Shown here piece after piece: positions 27,973 to 37,307 of a stretch of 64,000 nucleotides of DNA. Numbering within the stretch: the first letter of the stretch is position 1; each line of letters opens with the position of its first letter. The position numbers were made by a program, and so were the translations under genes. Origin of the DNA: Sphingomonas sp. R-74633 (GTDB taxonomy: Bacteria; Pseudomonadota; Alphaproteobacteria; Sphingomonadales; Sphingomonadaceae); NCBI RefSeq assembly GCF_013416555.1, contig NZ_JACCFG010000002.1:124001-188000 (forward strand), given 5' to 3'. The notes under the pieces are model-generated. The model had not been told where the DNA came from. It made no database searches and worked only from the letters and a program-made list of their open reading frames with translations.

Positions 27973-28785
27973 CTATTCCTCCACCCCCAGCTGATCGACG
28001 TGCAGGTCCACGGCGAGTTGCTCCTGCCCCTGTCCGATCCGCATCCCGCCAGTGGCCGCGGCGCTGCTCGCGTCGAGCCCGATCGCGACGCGGACATAGC
28101 TTTCGTCGGGGCTGAGGCCCGTCGAGGGATCGAATCCGACCCAGCCGAGCCCTTCGACATAGGCTTCGGCCCAGGCGTGCGGCGCCGACTGGGCGGCATC
28201 TTCTGCGCGATAGCCCGAGACATAGCGGGCGGGGATCATCAGGCCGCGGCTGGCCGCGATGAACATCTGGGCGACGTCGCGCGAGCTGACATCCTTGCCG
28301 CCCTCGAACGCCTTGACCGCGGTGCAGCCGGCATCGGGGAGATCGGGCACACAGGGAAAGCGCGCATGAAAGGCGGCGTTGAGGCTGTGGAGCTGCTCGA
28401 GCTGGTCGCGCGCCGTCCCTACCCCGTCCGCGGCGAAGACGAACAGCGCGTCGCTCGACTTCGTCCGCGGCGTCATGCGCATGTAGTAGAGCGGCGGCAA
28501 CGGCTCGGGCGCGCCGCGCACCACACCGCTCGCCTCGCTGGTCAGCACTTCGCCGGTGACGGTGATGTCGAGCGCTTCGATCGGCCCCTCGGCATAGAGC
28601 ATCGTCACCGAATTGCCGTAGCCATCGGTTCCGTCGCGCAGCCGGGCGTCGCAATCGACGCCGACCAGCCAGCTCACCACCGTCTGGTCCTGCGTGTCGC
28701 ACGGCGTGAGGCGCAGCATCTGGACGATGCGGGCCTGCGGCTCGCTGAACCGGTAATGTGTCTTATGCTCGATCGCGATCCGCAT
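27973..28785 (-). CDS. Transglutaminase-like protein lacking the catalytic Cys
   Basis: The 270-residue protein has the N-terminal beta domain of bacterial transglutaminase-like proteins (MRIAIEHKTHYRFSEPQARI) and the core from about residue 125. The catalytic His203 (APHAWAEAYVEG) and Asp219 (WVGFDPSTG) are present, but the usual GVCQDFAH active-site segment reads DVSSRDVAQ, with Ser167-Ser168 where Cys is expected. It is therefore probably inactive as a cysteine enzyme, or a Ser variant. Its start overlaps the alpha-E stop (ATGA), making it the last gene of a three-gene operon with ATP-grasp. Confidence 0.85.
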   Translation of the reverse strand: MRIAIEHKTHYRFSEPQARIVQMLRLTPCDTQDQTVVSWLVGVDCDARLRDGTDGYGNSVTMLYAEGPIEALDITVTGEVLTSEASGVVRGAPEPLPPLYYMRMTPRTKSSDALFVFAADGVGTARDQLEQLHSLNAAFHARFPCVPDLPDAGCTAVKAFEGGKDVSSRDVAQMFIAASRGLMIPARYVSGYRAEDAAQSAPHAWAEAYVEGLGWVGFDPSTGLSPDESYVRVAIGLDASSAAATGGMRIGQGQEQLAVDLHVDQLGVEE

Positions 28786-29726
28786 CAGATGAACCTGAAC
28801 TGCCGCGCGACCGCGGCATTGAGCATCGAATTCTCGGCGACGAACGCCTCGAGATATTCATGCAGCCCGGAGACGATGACGTCATGCGTCCTGGTCTTCT
28901 GCATCCGCGCCATGCGGGCGCGGGCCATGCGGTCCGCCTCGCCCTGCAGGCCGGTGCGCTTGGCGAGCGCGTTGAGCAGCGTGACGACTTCCTCGACACA
29001 GGCGGCAAGGCTGCGCGGCAGCTCGAAGCGGCTGATCAGCAGGTCGATCACGTTCGCCGGCTGGAGCCCGTCATTGTAGAGCCAGCGATAGGCGTTCACC
29101 GCCGAGACGGTCTGCAGGATCGTGTTCCACTGGTCGCGGTCGACGACGCCGCCGACCTGCTCGCCTTCGGGCAGGAGGAGGTGGTATTTCACGTCGACCA
29201 GCCGCGCAGTGTTGTCCGCGCGCTCGATCGCGGCGCCGAGCTGGATCAGCAAAGTCGCCTCGTTGCGCATCATCCGGTGGATCGCGCCTTCGAAGCCGCG
29301 CGTCTCGCCCTTGACCTGTTCGAGCAGGTTGAGCGTCGGGATCGCGCCACCGGTGGAGGAGCGCTGCTGCGTCATCAGCCAGGCGCGGTTGATCGCGGTC
29401 CATGCCTCACGGGTGAGCGCAGTGCGCACGGCGCGGGCATTGTTGCGCGCCATCTCCAGGCAGCGGACGATCGAGCCGGCATGGCTCATGTCGAGCGTGA
29501 GGAAGCGCGCGACATTGGGCTGGGTCAGGTCCAGCCCGGTCTCGGCGAACGCCTCGTCGGTATAGGTCACGGCGAGCGCGCTATGCCATGCCGCCTCGCC
29601 GGCCGGGCGGGTGGAGAGCGCGTCGAGGCGGATCGTCGCCTCGACCAGCCGGGCGATGAAGTCGGCGCGCTCGAGATAGCGGCCAAGCCAGTAGAGCGCT
29701 GCGGCGGTGCGGGAGAGCATCAGCAT
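28785..29726 (-). CDS. Alpha-E domain protein
   Basis: The 313-residue helical protein belongs to the alpha-E family (DUF403), found almost always beside circularly permuted ATP-grasp and transglutaminase-like genes. Signature segments are LSRTAAALYWLGRYLERAD at the start and a matching IERADNTARLVDVKYHLLL in the middle. No catalytic site is evident; a scaffold or substrate-binding role is assumed. ATG 29726 lies 4 bp after the ATP-grasp stop; a longer frame to 29774 overlaps that gene and is less likely. Confidence 0.92.
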   Translation of the reverse strand: MLMLSRTAAALYWLGRYLERADFIARLVEATIRLDALSTRPAGEAAWHSALAVTYTDEAFAETGLDLTQPNVARFLTLDMSHAGSIVRCLEMARNNARAVRTALTREAWTAINRAWLMTQQRSSTGGAIPTLNLLEQVKGETRGFEGAIHRMMRNEATLLIQLGAAIERADNTARLVDVKYHLLLPEGEQVGGVVDRDQWNTILQTVSAVNAYRWLYNDGLQPANVIDLLISRFELPRSLAACVEEVVTLLNALAKRTGLQGEADRMARARMARMQKTRTHDVIVSGLHEYLEAFVAENSMLNAAVARQFRFI

Positions 29727-29730
29727 CGCG

Positions 29731-31167
29731 TCATGCCCCGTCGTCGAGCAGCACGAAGCTGTCCTTGGTGCCACCGCCCTGGCTGGAGTTCACCACCAGC
29801 GAGCCCTTTTGCAGCGCCACCCGGGTGAGCCCGCCGGGCGCGACGCGCACGCCGTCGCTGCCGGTGAGGACGAAGGGGCGGAAATCGACATGGCGCGGGG
29901 CCAGGCCCTGCTCGACCAGGGTCGGCACGGTGGAGAGCGCCAGCGTCGGCTGGGCGATGTAGCGATGCGGCTCGGCGACCAGCGCGGCGCGGAAGTCGGA
30001 AATCTCCTGCCTGGTCGCGGTCGGGCCGACGAGCATGCCGTAGCCGCCCGAGCCGTCGACCAGCTTGACCACCAGCTCGGGCAAATGATCGAGGACATAT
30101 TTCAGCGCCTGCGGTTCACGGCAGCGGAACGTCTCGACGTTGGGCAGTTTCGCCTCGCCACCCGAATAGAAGCGAACGATCTCGGGCATGTAGCTGTAGA
30201 TCGCCTTGTCGTCGGCGATGCCGTTGCCCGGCGCGTTGAGGATCGCGACGTTGCCGGCGCGGTACGCCGCCATGAGGCCGGGCACGCCGAGCATCGAATC
30301 CGGGCGAAAGACGAGCGGATCGAGGAAATCATCGTCGATGCGGCGATAGATGACGTCGACCTTCACGCGCCCGGCAATCGTCTGCATCCAGACGACATCG
30401 TCGTCGATGACCAGGTCCGCCGCCTCGACCAGCTCGACGCCCATCGAGTCCGCCAGGAAGCTATGTTCGTAATAGGCCGAGTTGAAATGGCCGGGGGTCA
30501 GCACGACGCAGACCGGCTTGCGATTATTGCCCGGCGCGACCGACTGCATCGTCTTGAGCAGCATGTCCGGATAGCTGTCCACCGGCGCCACGCGGAAATC
30601 GCGGAACAGCTCGGGGCATAGCCGGATCATCGCCTCGCGATTCTCGAGCATGTACGAGACGCCCGAGGGCGTGCGGGCATTGTCTTCGAGCACGAAGAAT
30701 TCGTCGGGCCCCGTGCGCACCAGATCGATCCCGCAGATATGCGCCCAGATGCCGTGCGGCGGACGGACGCCGTCGACTTCGGCGCGGAACTGGTCGTTTA
30801 GGTAGATCAGCTCGGGCGGGATGATCCCTTCCTTGAGGATCCGGCGCGCACCGTAAATATCCTCGAGGAAGGCGTTGATCGCCTCGACGCGCTGGACCAG
30901 CCCCTCGGAAAGCCGCGCCCATTCGCCGGCGAGGAAGACGCGCGGGACGATGTCGAACGGGATGATCCGCTCCGCCGCGTCGCTGTCGCCATAGACCGCG
31001 AAGGTGATGCCGAGCTGGCGGAACGCGGCCTCGGCGGATTGCTGGCGGCGCTGCAGTTCGGCGGCGTCGGTATCGGCCAGCCACTGCGATAGCGCAGCGA
31101 ATTCGGCGCGCGGGTTTTCAGGCCCGCCATGCCCCCAGATTTCGTCGAACGCCCCGCCTGCCGCCAT
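29731..31167 (-). CDS. Circularly permuted type 2 ATP-grasp protein
   Basis: The 478-residue putative peptide or amide ligase (DUF404/DUF407 type) was predicted by Iyer and Aravind to act with alpha-E and transglutaminase-like partners. Recognisable segments are WAHICGIDLVRTGPDEFFVLE, EDNARTPSGVSYMLENRE, LTPGHFNSAYYEHSFLA and VVKLVDGSGGYGM, the last carrying the nucleotide-binding Lys and Gly loop. It is the first gene of the operon ATP-grasp, alpha-E, transglutaminase-like. ATG 31167 (MAAGGAFDEIWGHG) is preferred over the longer frame from 31242. The product is unknown. Confidence 0.92.
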   Translation of the reverse strand: MAAGGAFDEIWGHGGPENPRAEFAALSQWLADTDAAELQRRQQSAEAAFRQLGITFAVYGDSDAAERIIPFDIVPRVFLAGEWARLSEGLVQRVEAINAFLEDIYGARRILKEGIIPPELIYLNDQFRAEVDGVRPPHGIWAHICGIDLVRTGPDEFFVLEDNARTPSGVSYMLENREAMIRLCPELFRDFRVAPVDSYPDMLLKTMQSVAPGNNRKPVCVVLTPGHFNSAYYEHSFLADSMGVELVEAADLVIDDDVVWMQTIAGRVKVDVIYRRIDDDFLDPLVFRPDSMLGVPGLMAAYRAGNVAILNAPGNGIADDKAIYSYMPEIVRFYSGGEAKLPNVETFRCREPQALKYVLDHLPELVVKLVDGSGGYGMLVGPTATRQEISDFRAALVAEPHRYIAQPTLALSTVPTLVEQGLAPRHVDFRPFVLTGSDGVRVAPGGLTRVALQKGSLVVNSSQGGGTKDSFVLLDDGA

Positions 31168-31248
31168 GCGCCTCCCAAGTGCCGGAAAGACCGACAAGTT
31201 CCATGCTGCAACGCTTTGTTGCGTTGCACAAGGCCCCGGCACGGAATC

Positions 31249-33258
31249 CTATTTGGCGAGATCGATCAGCGTCGCCTGGGTAAGGATCTGGGGCAGCACG
31301 CGCGGCTCTGCCTCGCCGGGCTTGTACCAGAGATAGAGCGGCACGCCGGCGCGGTTGTGCTTCTCGATGAAGCGGCCGAGCACGGGATCGCCGTCGGTCC
31401 AGTCGCCGACGAGCACGGTGACCTTGTTGTCGGCGAGCGCCTTCGCCACTGCCTCGGTCTCGATCACTGCCTTTTCGTTGACCTTGCAGGTGAGGCACCA
31501 GTCGGCGGTGAAATAGGCGAAGACCGGCTTGCCCTGCGCGGTTAGCTCGGCAAGGCGCGCTTCGCTGAACTTCTCGGCGCCGGACACCGTCTTCGTCTCG
31601 GCCGGCGCCGCGCTGACAAGGGCGATCGCACTGATAGCGAGTAGCAATAGCGGCAATGCCGGGAGCCATGCGAAGGCCTTGCCGCGGCGCTGGCGCAGGC
31701 CGGTCCACCACAGGCCGAGCATCGCGAGCAGCGTCGCGGTGAGGCCGATCGACATGCCGGCAACGCCGGCCTGGCGCCCCAACACCCAGGCGAGCGCGAG
31801 CGCGGTGAAGAACATCGGCACCGACAGGATACGGCGCAGCGTCTCCATCCAGGCGCCGGGTTTCGGCAGCAGGCGGCGGAAGGCGGGGACGAAGCCGAGC
31901 AGCAGGAACGGCAGCGCAATGCCGAGCCCGAGCCCCCCGAACACCGCCAGCGCCGCCGGCCAGGGCAGCACGAGCGCCGCACCCAATGCCGCGCCCATGA
32001 ACGGGCCGGTGCACGGCGTCGCGACGAAGGCGGCAAGCGCGCCGGTGGCGAAGGCGCCGCCGGTGCCCTTCGACGCGGCACGGTTGACGAAGCCCGGTGC
32101 GGACAGCTCGAACAGGCCGGCAAGGTTGAAGGCAATGCCGGCGACGAGCAGCAGCAGCACGAGGATCACGCGCGGATCCTGGAGCTGGAACGCCCAGCCG
32201 AGCGTCGCCCCGCCGGCGCGCAGGGCGAGCAGCCCGCCGCCGAGCGCGAGGCAGACCAGCACCACGCCCGCGGTATAGGCCAGCGCCTCGCCGCGCGGAT
32301 TGCCGCCCTCGGCATTGGACTTGGCCAGGCTCAGCGCCTTGAGGCTGAGGATCGGGAAGACGCAGGGCATGATGTTGAGGATCAGCCCGCCGAGCACCGC
32401 GCCGAGAAAGGCGAGCACCGCCGCGCCCCATGACGCCGCCGCGGGCGCCGCCCTCGCGGCGGTCACCTTGCCCGGCACCGCTTTGACCCAGAAGCCCTGC
32501 TTGCCGAAGGCGAGCAGCCCCTCGATCGGGCCGGCCTGCTTGCCCTGCGTCTCGATCAGCACGCGGTCGCCGTCGCGCGTCACCTTCTGGGGGGCAGCAT
32601 AGTCGATGGCGTCATGCGTCGCGGAGAAGAAATAGCCCTCGCCTTCCGCCTTGGCGGCCGCGGGGAACGGGATGGACACGCGCAACGCCTTGCCGTCGAT
32701 CTGATAGGTGCCCTGTACGCCGAGCGGCCTGGGCAGCGCCGCGCGCCACGTATCGAACTGGGCGCGGCGATCGGGCGTCACCATGCCGTCGCCGACCTGG
32801 AGGACCGTCGAGAGATCGGCCTTGCCCGGCACGCAGATCGCGTCGGTGCAGACGAGATAGTCGAGGTGCAGCCTGACCGGGAAATTGCCCGTGGCATCCG
32901 CCGGCACCTTCAGCGTCACCAGCGGGGCGAAGGGGCCTTCATAGACATAATTCATCAGGCCCGCGATCAGCAGCCGCTGCGGCACCGGATAGCGGAATTC
33001 ACCCGTGGTGGCGCCGGATGGCAATGTCCACTCGGCCCGCGCCGGCAGCCCGGCATCGCCCGGATTGAGCCAATAGGCATGCCAGCCCTTTTCCGGCACC
33101 GAGGCGAGCGCAAGCGTGACCTCGCTGCCCGGCGCGGGCCGTTCGCTCTCGGCGATCAGGGTGATGTCGACATGCTGCTGGCCCGGCGCCTGTGCCGACG
33201 CCGTGCCTGCAAACAGGCACAGCAACAACGCCATCAATCCGAAACGAACCGCCGCCAT
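31249..33258 (-). CDS. Thiol:disulfide interchange protein, DsbD/ScsB-like
   Basis: The 669-residue protein moves electrons from cytoplasmic thioredoxin across the inner membrane to periplasmic thiols. It has a signal peptide (LLLCLFAGTASAQ), an N-terminal DsbD-alpha-like domain with the Cys pair CTDAIC, a membrane domain of about eight helices with NIMPCVFPILSLK and VATPCTGPFMG Cys, and a C-terminal thioredoxin domain with DWCLTCKVNEK. The start at 33258 has AAGGA 6 nt upstream. The longer upstream frame is not coding. It is divergent from phoK. Confidence 0.92.
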   Translation of the reverse strand: MAAVRFGLMALLLCLFAGTASAQAPGQQHVDITLIAESERPAPGSEVTLALASVPEKGWHAYWLNPGDAGLPARAEWTLPSGATTGEFRYPVPQRLLIAGLMNYVYEGPFAPLVTLKVPADATGNFPVRLHLDYLVCTDAICVPGKADLSTVLQVGDGMVTPDRRAQFDTWRAALPRPLGVQGTYQIDGKALRVSIPFPAAAKAEGEGYFFSATHDAIDYAAPQKVTRDGDRVLIETQGKQAGPIEGLLAFGKQGFWVKAVPGKVTAARAAPAAASWGAAVLAFLGAVLGGLILNIMPCVFPILSLKALSLAKSNAEGGNPRGEALAYTAGVVLVCLALGGGLLALRAGGATLGWAFQLQDPRVILVLLLLVAGIAFNLAGLFELSAPGFVNRAASKGTGGAFATGALAAFVATPCTGPFMGAALGAALVLPWPAALAVFGGLGLGIALPFLLLGFVPAFRRLLPKPGAWMETLRRILSVPMFFTALALAWVLGRQAGVAGMSIGLTATLLAMLGLWWTGLRQRRGKAFAWLPALPLLLLAISAIALVSAAPAETKTVSGAEKFSEARLAELTAQGKPVFAYFTADWCLTCKVNEKAVIETEAVAKALADNKVTVLVGDWTDGDPVLGRFIEKHNRAGVPLYLWYKPGEAEPRVLPQILTQATLIDLAK

Positions 33259-33338
33259 GGAGCATCCTTGCCGAGGAAGAGCTGTTGGCCCAATAGCAGC
33301 CCGGCAGGATTTGAACACGCCGGAGGTCGCCCCCGCAT

Positions 33339-35000
33339 ATGAAACTGTTCCGCCCGATCGCAGCCATTGCCGCGCTGCTCGCCTCCACGCCCCTCGCCGC
33401 CCAGCAGGCCGCCCCGGCGCCGGTGCAGAATGTGCCGTCGCAGGCGCCGCGCGCCGCGCCCTCACTGGTGGTGGTGATTTCGGTCGACCAGTTCTCCGCC
33501 GACCTCTTCGCCGAATATCGCGGCCAGTTCAGCGCCGGCTTCGCGCGGCTGATGAGCGGCGCGGTGTTCCCGTCGGGCTATCAGAGCCATGCCGCGACCG
33601 AGACCTGCCCCGGACACTCAACGATCCTGACCGGCGATCACCCGGCGAAGACCGGCATCATCGCCAATGACTGGACCGACTTCAACGCGCCGCGCGAGGA
33701 CAAGACGGTCTATTGCGCCGAGGACGAGAGCGTGCCCGGCAGCACCTCGAACAACTATACCGTGTCGGACAAGCACCTGAAGGTGCCGACGCTCGGCGAG
33801 TGGATGAAGGCAGTCGATCCGCAGAGCCGCGTCGTCGCGATCTCGGGCAAGGACCGTTCGGCGGTGATGATGGCCGGGCACAAGACCGACGAGATCTGGT
33901 GGTGGAACGGCAAGGGCTTCGTTTCCTATGCCGGCCGCGCCGAGCCGGCGATGGTCACGCGGATGAACGCCAATGTGACCAAGCGCATCGGAGAGGCGCA
34001 GGAGCCGCTCGAGCTGCCGCCCTTCTGCCAGGCGCGCAGCCGCGCCATTCCGCTGTGGAACGGCCGCACCGTGGGCGATGGCCGCTTCGCCCGCGCTGCC
34101 GGCGACAGCAGCGCCTTCCGCGCCTCGCCCGAGTTCGACGAATCGATCCTGGCGACCGCCGCCGGGCTCGCCACCGACATGAAGCTGGGCCAGTCGGGCC
34201 ATACCGACCTGCTGATCGTCGGCGCCTCGGCCACCGACTATGTCGGCCATTCGAAGGGCACCGAAGGCAGCGAGATGTGCCTGCAGCTGCTCTCGCTCGA
34301 CCAGACGCTCGGCAAGCTGTTTGCCGTGCTCGACAAGACGGGCGTCGACTATGAAGTGGTGCTCACCGCCGATCACGGCGGGCATGACCTGCCCGAGCGC
34401 AACGACGATCACGCCGCGCCGATGGCACAGCGCATCGAGAAGGATGTGACCGGCAGCGCGATGAGCAAGGCGATCGCCGCCAAGCTGGGCATCACCGGCA
34501 CCGTGCTGACCGGCGGGCCGGCCGGCGACGTCTGGTTCGACGCCAAGCTCACCAAGGCGCAGCGCGCGGCGGTGCAGGCCGAGGCGATCAAGATGTACAG
34601 CGCACATCCGCAGGTACAGGCGGTATTCACCCGCGCCCAGGTAGCAGCGACTCCCATCGTGCACACGCCGCCGGAGACCTGGACCTTGCTCGAACGTGCC
34701 CGCGCCTCGTACAGCCCCGATCGCTCGGGCGACCTGATCGTCGCGCTGAAGCCGCGCGTCACGCCGATCCTGTCGGGCGGGCCTGGCAATGTCGCCACGC
34801 ATGGCAGCTTCTGGGACTATGACCGCCGCGTGCCGATCCTGTTCTGGCGCAAGGGCATGACGGGGTTTGAACAGCCGCTTTCCGTGGAAACTGTGGATAT
34901 TGCCCCGACGCTGGCCGCGCTAATCCATGTCCCCGTACCGGTCGAGATCGACGGCCGCTGCCTCGATCTGGACGCGGGAGCGGGAGACACCTGCAAGTGA
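33339..35000 (+). CDS. phoK: PhoK-type alkaline phosphatase
   Basis: The 553-residue secreted phosphatase/phosphodiesterase of the alkaline phosphatase superfamily matches the Sphingomonas PhoK (SPAP) enzyme closely enough that the catalytic positions keep the same numbers: Thr89 nucleophile in ATETCPGH, Asn110 in GIIAND, Lys171 and Arg173 in SGKDRSA. Metal ligands appear in VVISVDQFSAD, VGASATDYVGHS and LTADHGGHD, and a late His in GNVATHGSFWDYD. A signal peptide ends near PLAAQQ. It releases phosphate in the periplasm or outside. Its stop overlaps the following VOC gene by one base (TGATG). Confidence 0.92.
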   Translation: MKLFRPIAAIAALLASTPLAAQQAAPAPVQNVPSQAPRAAPSLVVVISVDQFSADLFAEYRGQFSAGFARLMSGAVFPSGYQSHAATETCPGHSTILTGDHPAKTGIIANDWTDFNAPREDKTVYCAEDESVPGSTSNNYTVSDKHLKVPTLGEWMKAVDPQSRVVAISGKDRSAVMMAGHKTDEIWWWNGKGFVSYAGRAEPAMVTRMNANVTKRIGEAQEPLELPPFCQARSRAIPLWNGRTVGDGRFARAAGDSSAFRASPEFDESILATAAGLATDMKLGQSGHTDLLIVGASATDYVGHSKGTEGSEMCLQLLSLDQTLGKLFAVLDKTGVDYEVVLTADHGGHDLPERNDDHAAPMAQRIEKDVTGSAMSKAIAAKLGITGTVLTGGPAGDVWFDAKLTKAQRAAVQAEAIKMYSAHPQVQAVFTRAQVAATPIVHTPPETWTLLERARASYSPDRSGDLIVALKPRVTPILSGGPGNVATHGSFWDYDRRVPILFWRKGMTGFEQPLSVETVDIAPTLAALIHVPVPVEIDGRCLDLDAGAGDTCK

Positions 35001-35338
35001 TGCGTTTCGGAATCCGCCGGGTCATCCTCTTCACGACCAACTTCGCCGTGATGCGCGATTTCTATCGCGACAAGATCGGGCTGGAGATCATCGAGGAAGA
35101 GAATGGCTGGGCGGATTTCGACGCCGGGCTGATCCGCCTTGCGCTGCACGAGGCCAAGTTCAAGGGCGCCGAGGGGCCGTTCAAGCTCGCTTTCTACTGC
35201 GAGGATGTCGAGGCCGGCTGTGCCGAGCTCACCCGGCGCGGCGTGAAGATGGGCAAGATCACCCGCTTCGGCCAGATCGAGCTGTGCGACGGGCAGGATC
35301 CCGACGGCAACAAGTTCCAGATCTCCAGCCGGCGCTAG
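35000..35338 (+). CDS. VOC (glyoxalase/bleomycin-resistance) family protein
   Basis: The 112-residue single VOC-fold protein has FGIRRVILFTTNFAVMRDFY at the start and the C-terminal DGQDPDGNKFQISS, a family signature with a probable metal-binding residue. The substrate is unknown. It is translationally coupled to phoK through the TGATG overlap, and its stop overlaps the convergent beta-helix gene by 4 bp (35335-35338). Confidence 0.88.
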   Translation: MRFGIRRVILFTTNFAVMRDFYRDKIGLEIIEEENGWADFDAGLIRLALHEAKFKGAEGPFKLAFYCEDVEAGCAELTRRGVKMGKITRFGQIELCDGQDPDGNKFQISSRR

Positions 35339-36270
35339 CGGCGCCGTTCGAAGATGCGGATACCGGGGCCGAGATTATTCTCGCCCAGCGGCCCGACCTG
35401 CCCGGTGAAATCAGCGACAAAGGCCGGGCTCGGCGGGGCGCCGGGCGCCAGCGTGGCGGTGTTGCCTTCGATGCGCAGGCCCGTGCTCGGATAGGTCCGT
35501 CCCTCTGCCGCGACCACGATCATGCCCGAGCTGTTCTCCTTGTGCGAACCCTGGACAAAGGTGTTGCCGGCGATCAGGCCGGTGCCACCCTCGCTCATAT
35601 CGATCATGTAGTTGGTCTTGCTGCCCTTCGAATCGTCGAAGCTGTTGTTGGTGATCGTCACCCGGCGGGCGCGCAGCTTGACGTAATGGCCGCCGGTGCC
35701 GCGCTCGAAGCGCGAATTGGTGACGACCACGTCGCCATCGACCGCGAGATAGATCGCATGGCTGCAATTCTCGGTCTCGCACTGGCCGAGGCCCGAGAAG
35801 CTGGTGTGATGGATGGTGATGCGGCGCACCGTCTCATGGCCACCGCCGAGAATGCCTTCTTGGCTGTCGAGAAACATCGAATTGGTGACAGTCAGGTCGC
35901 CCATCTCGATGCGGATGCCCGCGCCGTTGCCGTCATCGACCGCGAAGCCGCGAAAGACGATGCCGTCCACCGCCGAGCCGCGCCCGCGCAGCACAAAGGC
36001 GGCCTTTTCCTCGCACACCGTCTTCTCGAAGATCGCCGTGCCGGGCTGGACTGCCTTGAAGGTGATCTTGCCGCCGGTCTGGACGGTGCACTCATGATAG
36101 GTACCCGGCGCGATCAGGATGGTGGCGGTGCCGTCGCGCACCGCGTTCACGGCGTCGTCGAGATGGGCGAAGCCCTGGCCGGTCTCGGCGATGACGAAGG
36201 GCGCGCCGCGCTGCGGCTGGGCAGCCACGGGCGCGGCGAGGACGAGGGCGGCGAGGATCGGCATGCGCAT
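35335..36270 (-). CDS. Secreted right-handed beta-helix protein
   Basis: The 311-residue protein has a signal peptide (LAALVLAAPVAAQPQ). The mature protein has the repeated short strands of a parallel beta-helix, for example GIRIEMGDLTVTNSMFLDS, DVVVTNSRFERG and RRVTITNNSFDDSKG, as in pectate-lyase-like or carbohydrate-binding proteins. A start motif FAHLDDAVNAVRDGTATILI with APGTYHE resembles pectin methylesterase-type N-termini, but no catalytic residues were identified. Start at 36270 or the internal Met at 36264. Confidence 0.85.
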   Translation of the reverse strand: MRMPILAALVLAAPVAAQPQRGAPFVIAETGQGFAHLDDAVNAVRDGTATILIAPGTYHECTVQTGGKITFKAVQPGTAIFEKTVCEEKAAFVLRGRGSAVDGIVFRGFAVDDGNGAGIRIEMGDLTVTNSMFLDSQEGILGGGHETVRRITIHHTSFSGLGQCETENCSHAIYLAVDGDVVVTNSRFERGTGGHYVKLRARRVTITNNSFDDSKGSKTNYMIDMSEGGTGLIAGNTFVQGSHKENSSGMIVVAAEGRTYPSTGLRIEGNTATLAPGAPPSPAFVADFTGQVGPLGENNLGPGIRIFERRR

Positions 36271-36328
36271 GGCCGTGTCATAGGCCCGCTTGCGCAAACA
36301 CCGGGTTAAAGGCCGCCGCCGCACCAGC

Positions 36329-37204
36329 TTACCGCAGCGTCTTGATGATGCCCGAGAAGTCGAGCCCGGCGCCTTCGCCGTCGACAAAGGCCTGGTAGAG
36401 CGCCTCGGCGCGCTTCCCCATCGGCACGTTGGCGCCGACACTCGCGGCGGCTTCGAGCGCGAGCTTGAGGTCCTTGAGCATCAGCGGGGCGGCGAACCCG
36501 CCCTGATAGTCGCGGTCGGCGGGGCTTTCGGGGCCGACGCCGGGGACCGGGCAATAGCTCGTCATCGACCAGCTCTGCGCGGTGCTGATCGAGGCGATGT
36601 CGTAGAATTTCTGCGGATCGAGCCCCAGCTTCTCCGCGAGAACGAACGCTTCGCAGGTGGCGATCATCGTCGCGGCGAGGACCAGGTTGTTGCAGGCCTT
36701 GGCAGTCTGCCCCGCCCCGCTGGCGCCGGCGTGGATCACTGCCTTGCCCATATCGGCGAGAAAGGGTTCGGCGCGGCCGAACGCCTGTTCGGTGCCGCCG
36801 ACCATGAAGGTCAGCGTGCCGGCGCTGGCCGCGGCAATGCCGCCCGAGACCGGCGCATCGACCGCCATCAGGCCACGCTCGGTGGCGGCCTGGGCAACGC
36901 GGCGGGCGGTCTCGACGTCGATCGTCGAGCAATCGATCAGGATCGCGCCGGGCGAGGCATTGTCGAGCAGCACGTCGGAATAGGTCGTCTCGACGTGGCG
37001 GCCGGCGGGCAGCATCGTCACGATCGCCTCGGCCCCGGCCACCGCCTCGGCGGCGCTGGCGGCGGGCAGGCAGCCGGCGGCCTTCGCCTTGTCGAGCGCG
37101 TCCTGGTTCAGGTCGAAGGCGCGGACGTCATGCCCCGCCTTGGCGAGATTCGCGGCCATGCCGCCGCCCATATTGCCCAGGCCGATAAATGCTACGCGTG
37201 CCAC
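36329..37204 (-). CDS. mmsB: 3-hydroxyisobutyrate dehydrogenase
   Basis: This NAD enzyme oxidises 3-hydroxyisobutyrate to methylmalonate semialdehyde in valine catabolism. The 291-residue sequence has the Rossmann loop GLGNMGGGMAANLAKAG, the substrate motif DAPVSGGIAAASAGTL, and the catalytic Lys in GQTAKACNNL. It is the last of the minus-strand valine genes; mmsA, the next step, is 7 kb upstream. A REP-like element separates it from the enoyl-CoA hydratase gene. Confidence 0.95.
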   Translation of the reverse strand: MARVAFIGLGNMGGGMAANLAKAGHDVRAFDLNQDALDKAKAAGCLPAASAAEAVAGAEAIVTMLPAGRHVETTYSDVLLDNASPGAILIDCSTIDVETARRVAQAATERGLMAVDAPVSGGIAAASAGTLTFMVGGTEQAFGRAEPFLADMGKAVIHAGASGAGQTAKACNNLVLAATMIATCEAFVLAEKLGLDPQKFYDIASISTAQSWSMTSYCPVPGVGPESPADRDYQGGFAAPLMLKDLKLALEAAASVGANVPMGKRAEALYQAFVDGEGAGLDFSGIIKTLR

Positions 37205-37224
37205 TTCTCTTATCCTCTCTCATT

Positions 37225-37306
37225 CGTCATCCCGGCGGAAGCCGGGATCTCGTGCGGCTCTTTTCCGGCGCCGTCGCCTGAGACCCCGGCTTTCGCCGGG
37301 ATGACG
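37225..37306. repeat. REP-like paired palindrome, copy D
   Basis: The left arm from 37225 (CGTCATCCCGGCGGAAGCC) and the right arm to 37306 (ending CCGGGATGACG) are inverted copies; the first 22 bases equal those of copy A at 14349. It lies between the enoyl-CoA hydratase and mmsB genes inside the valine operon and may stabilise or punctuate the transcript. Confidence 0.78.
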
Positions 37307-37307
37307 G

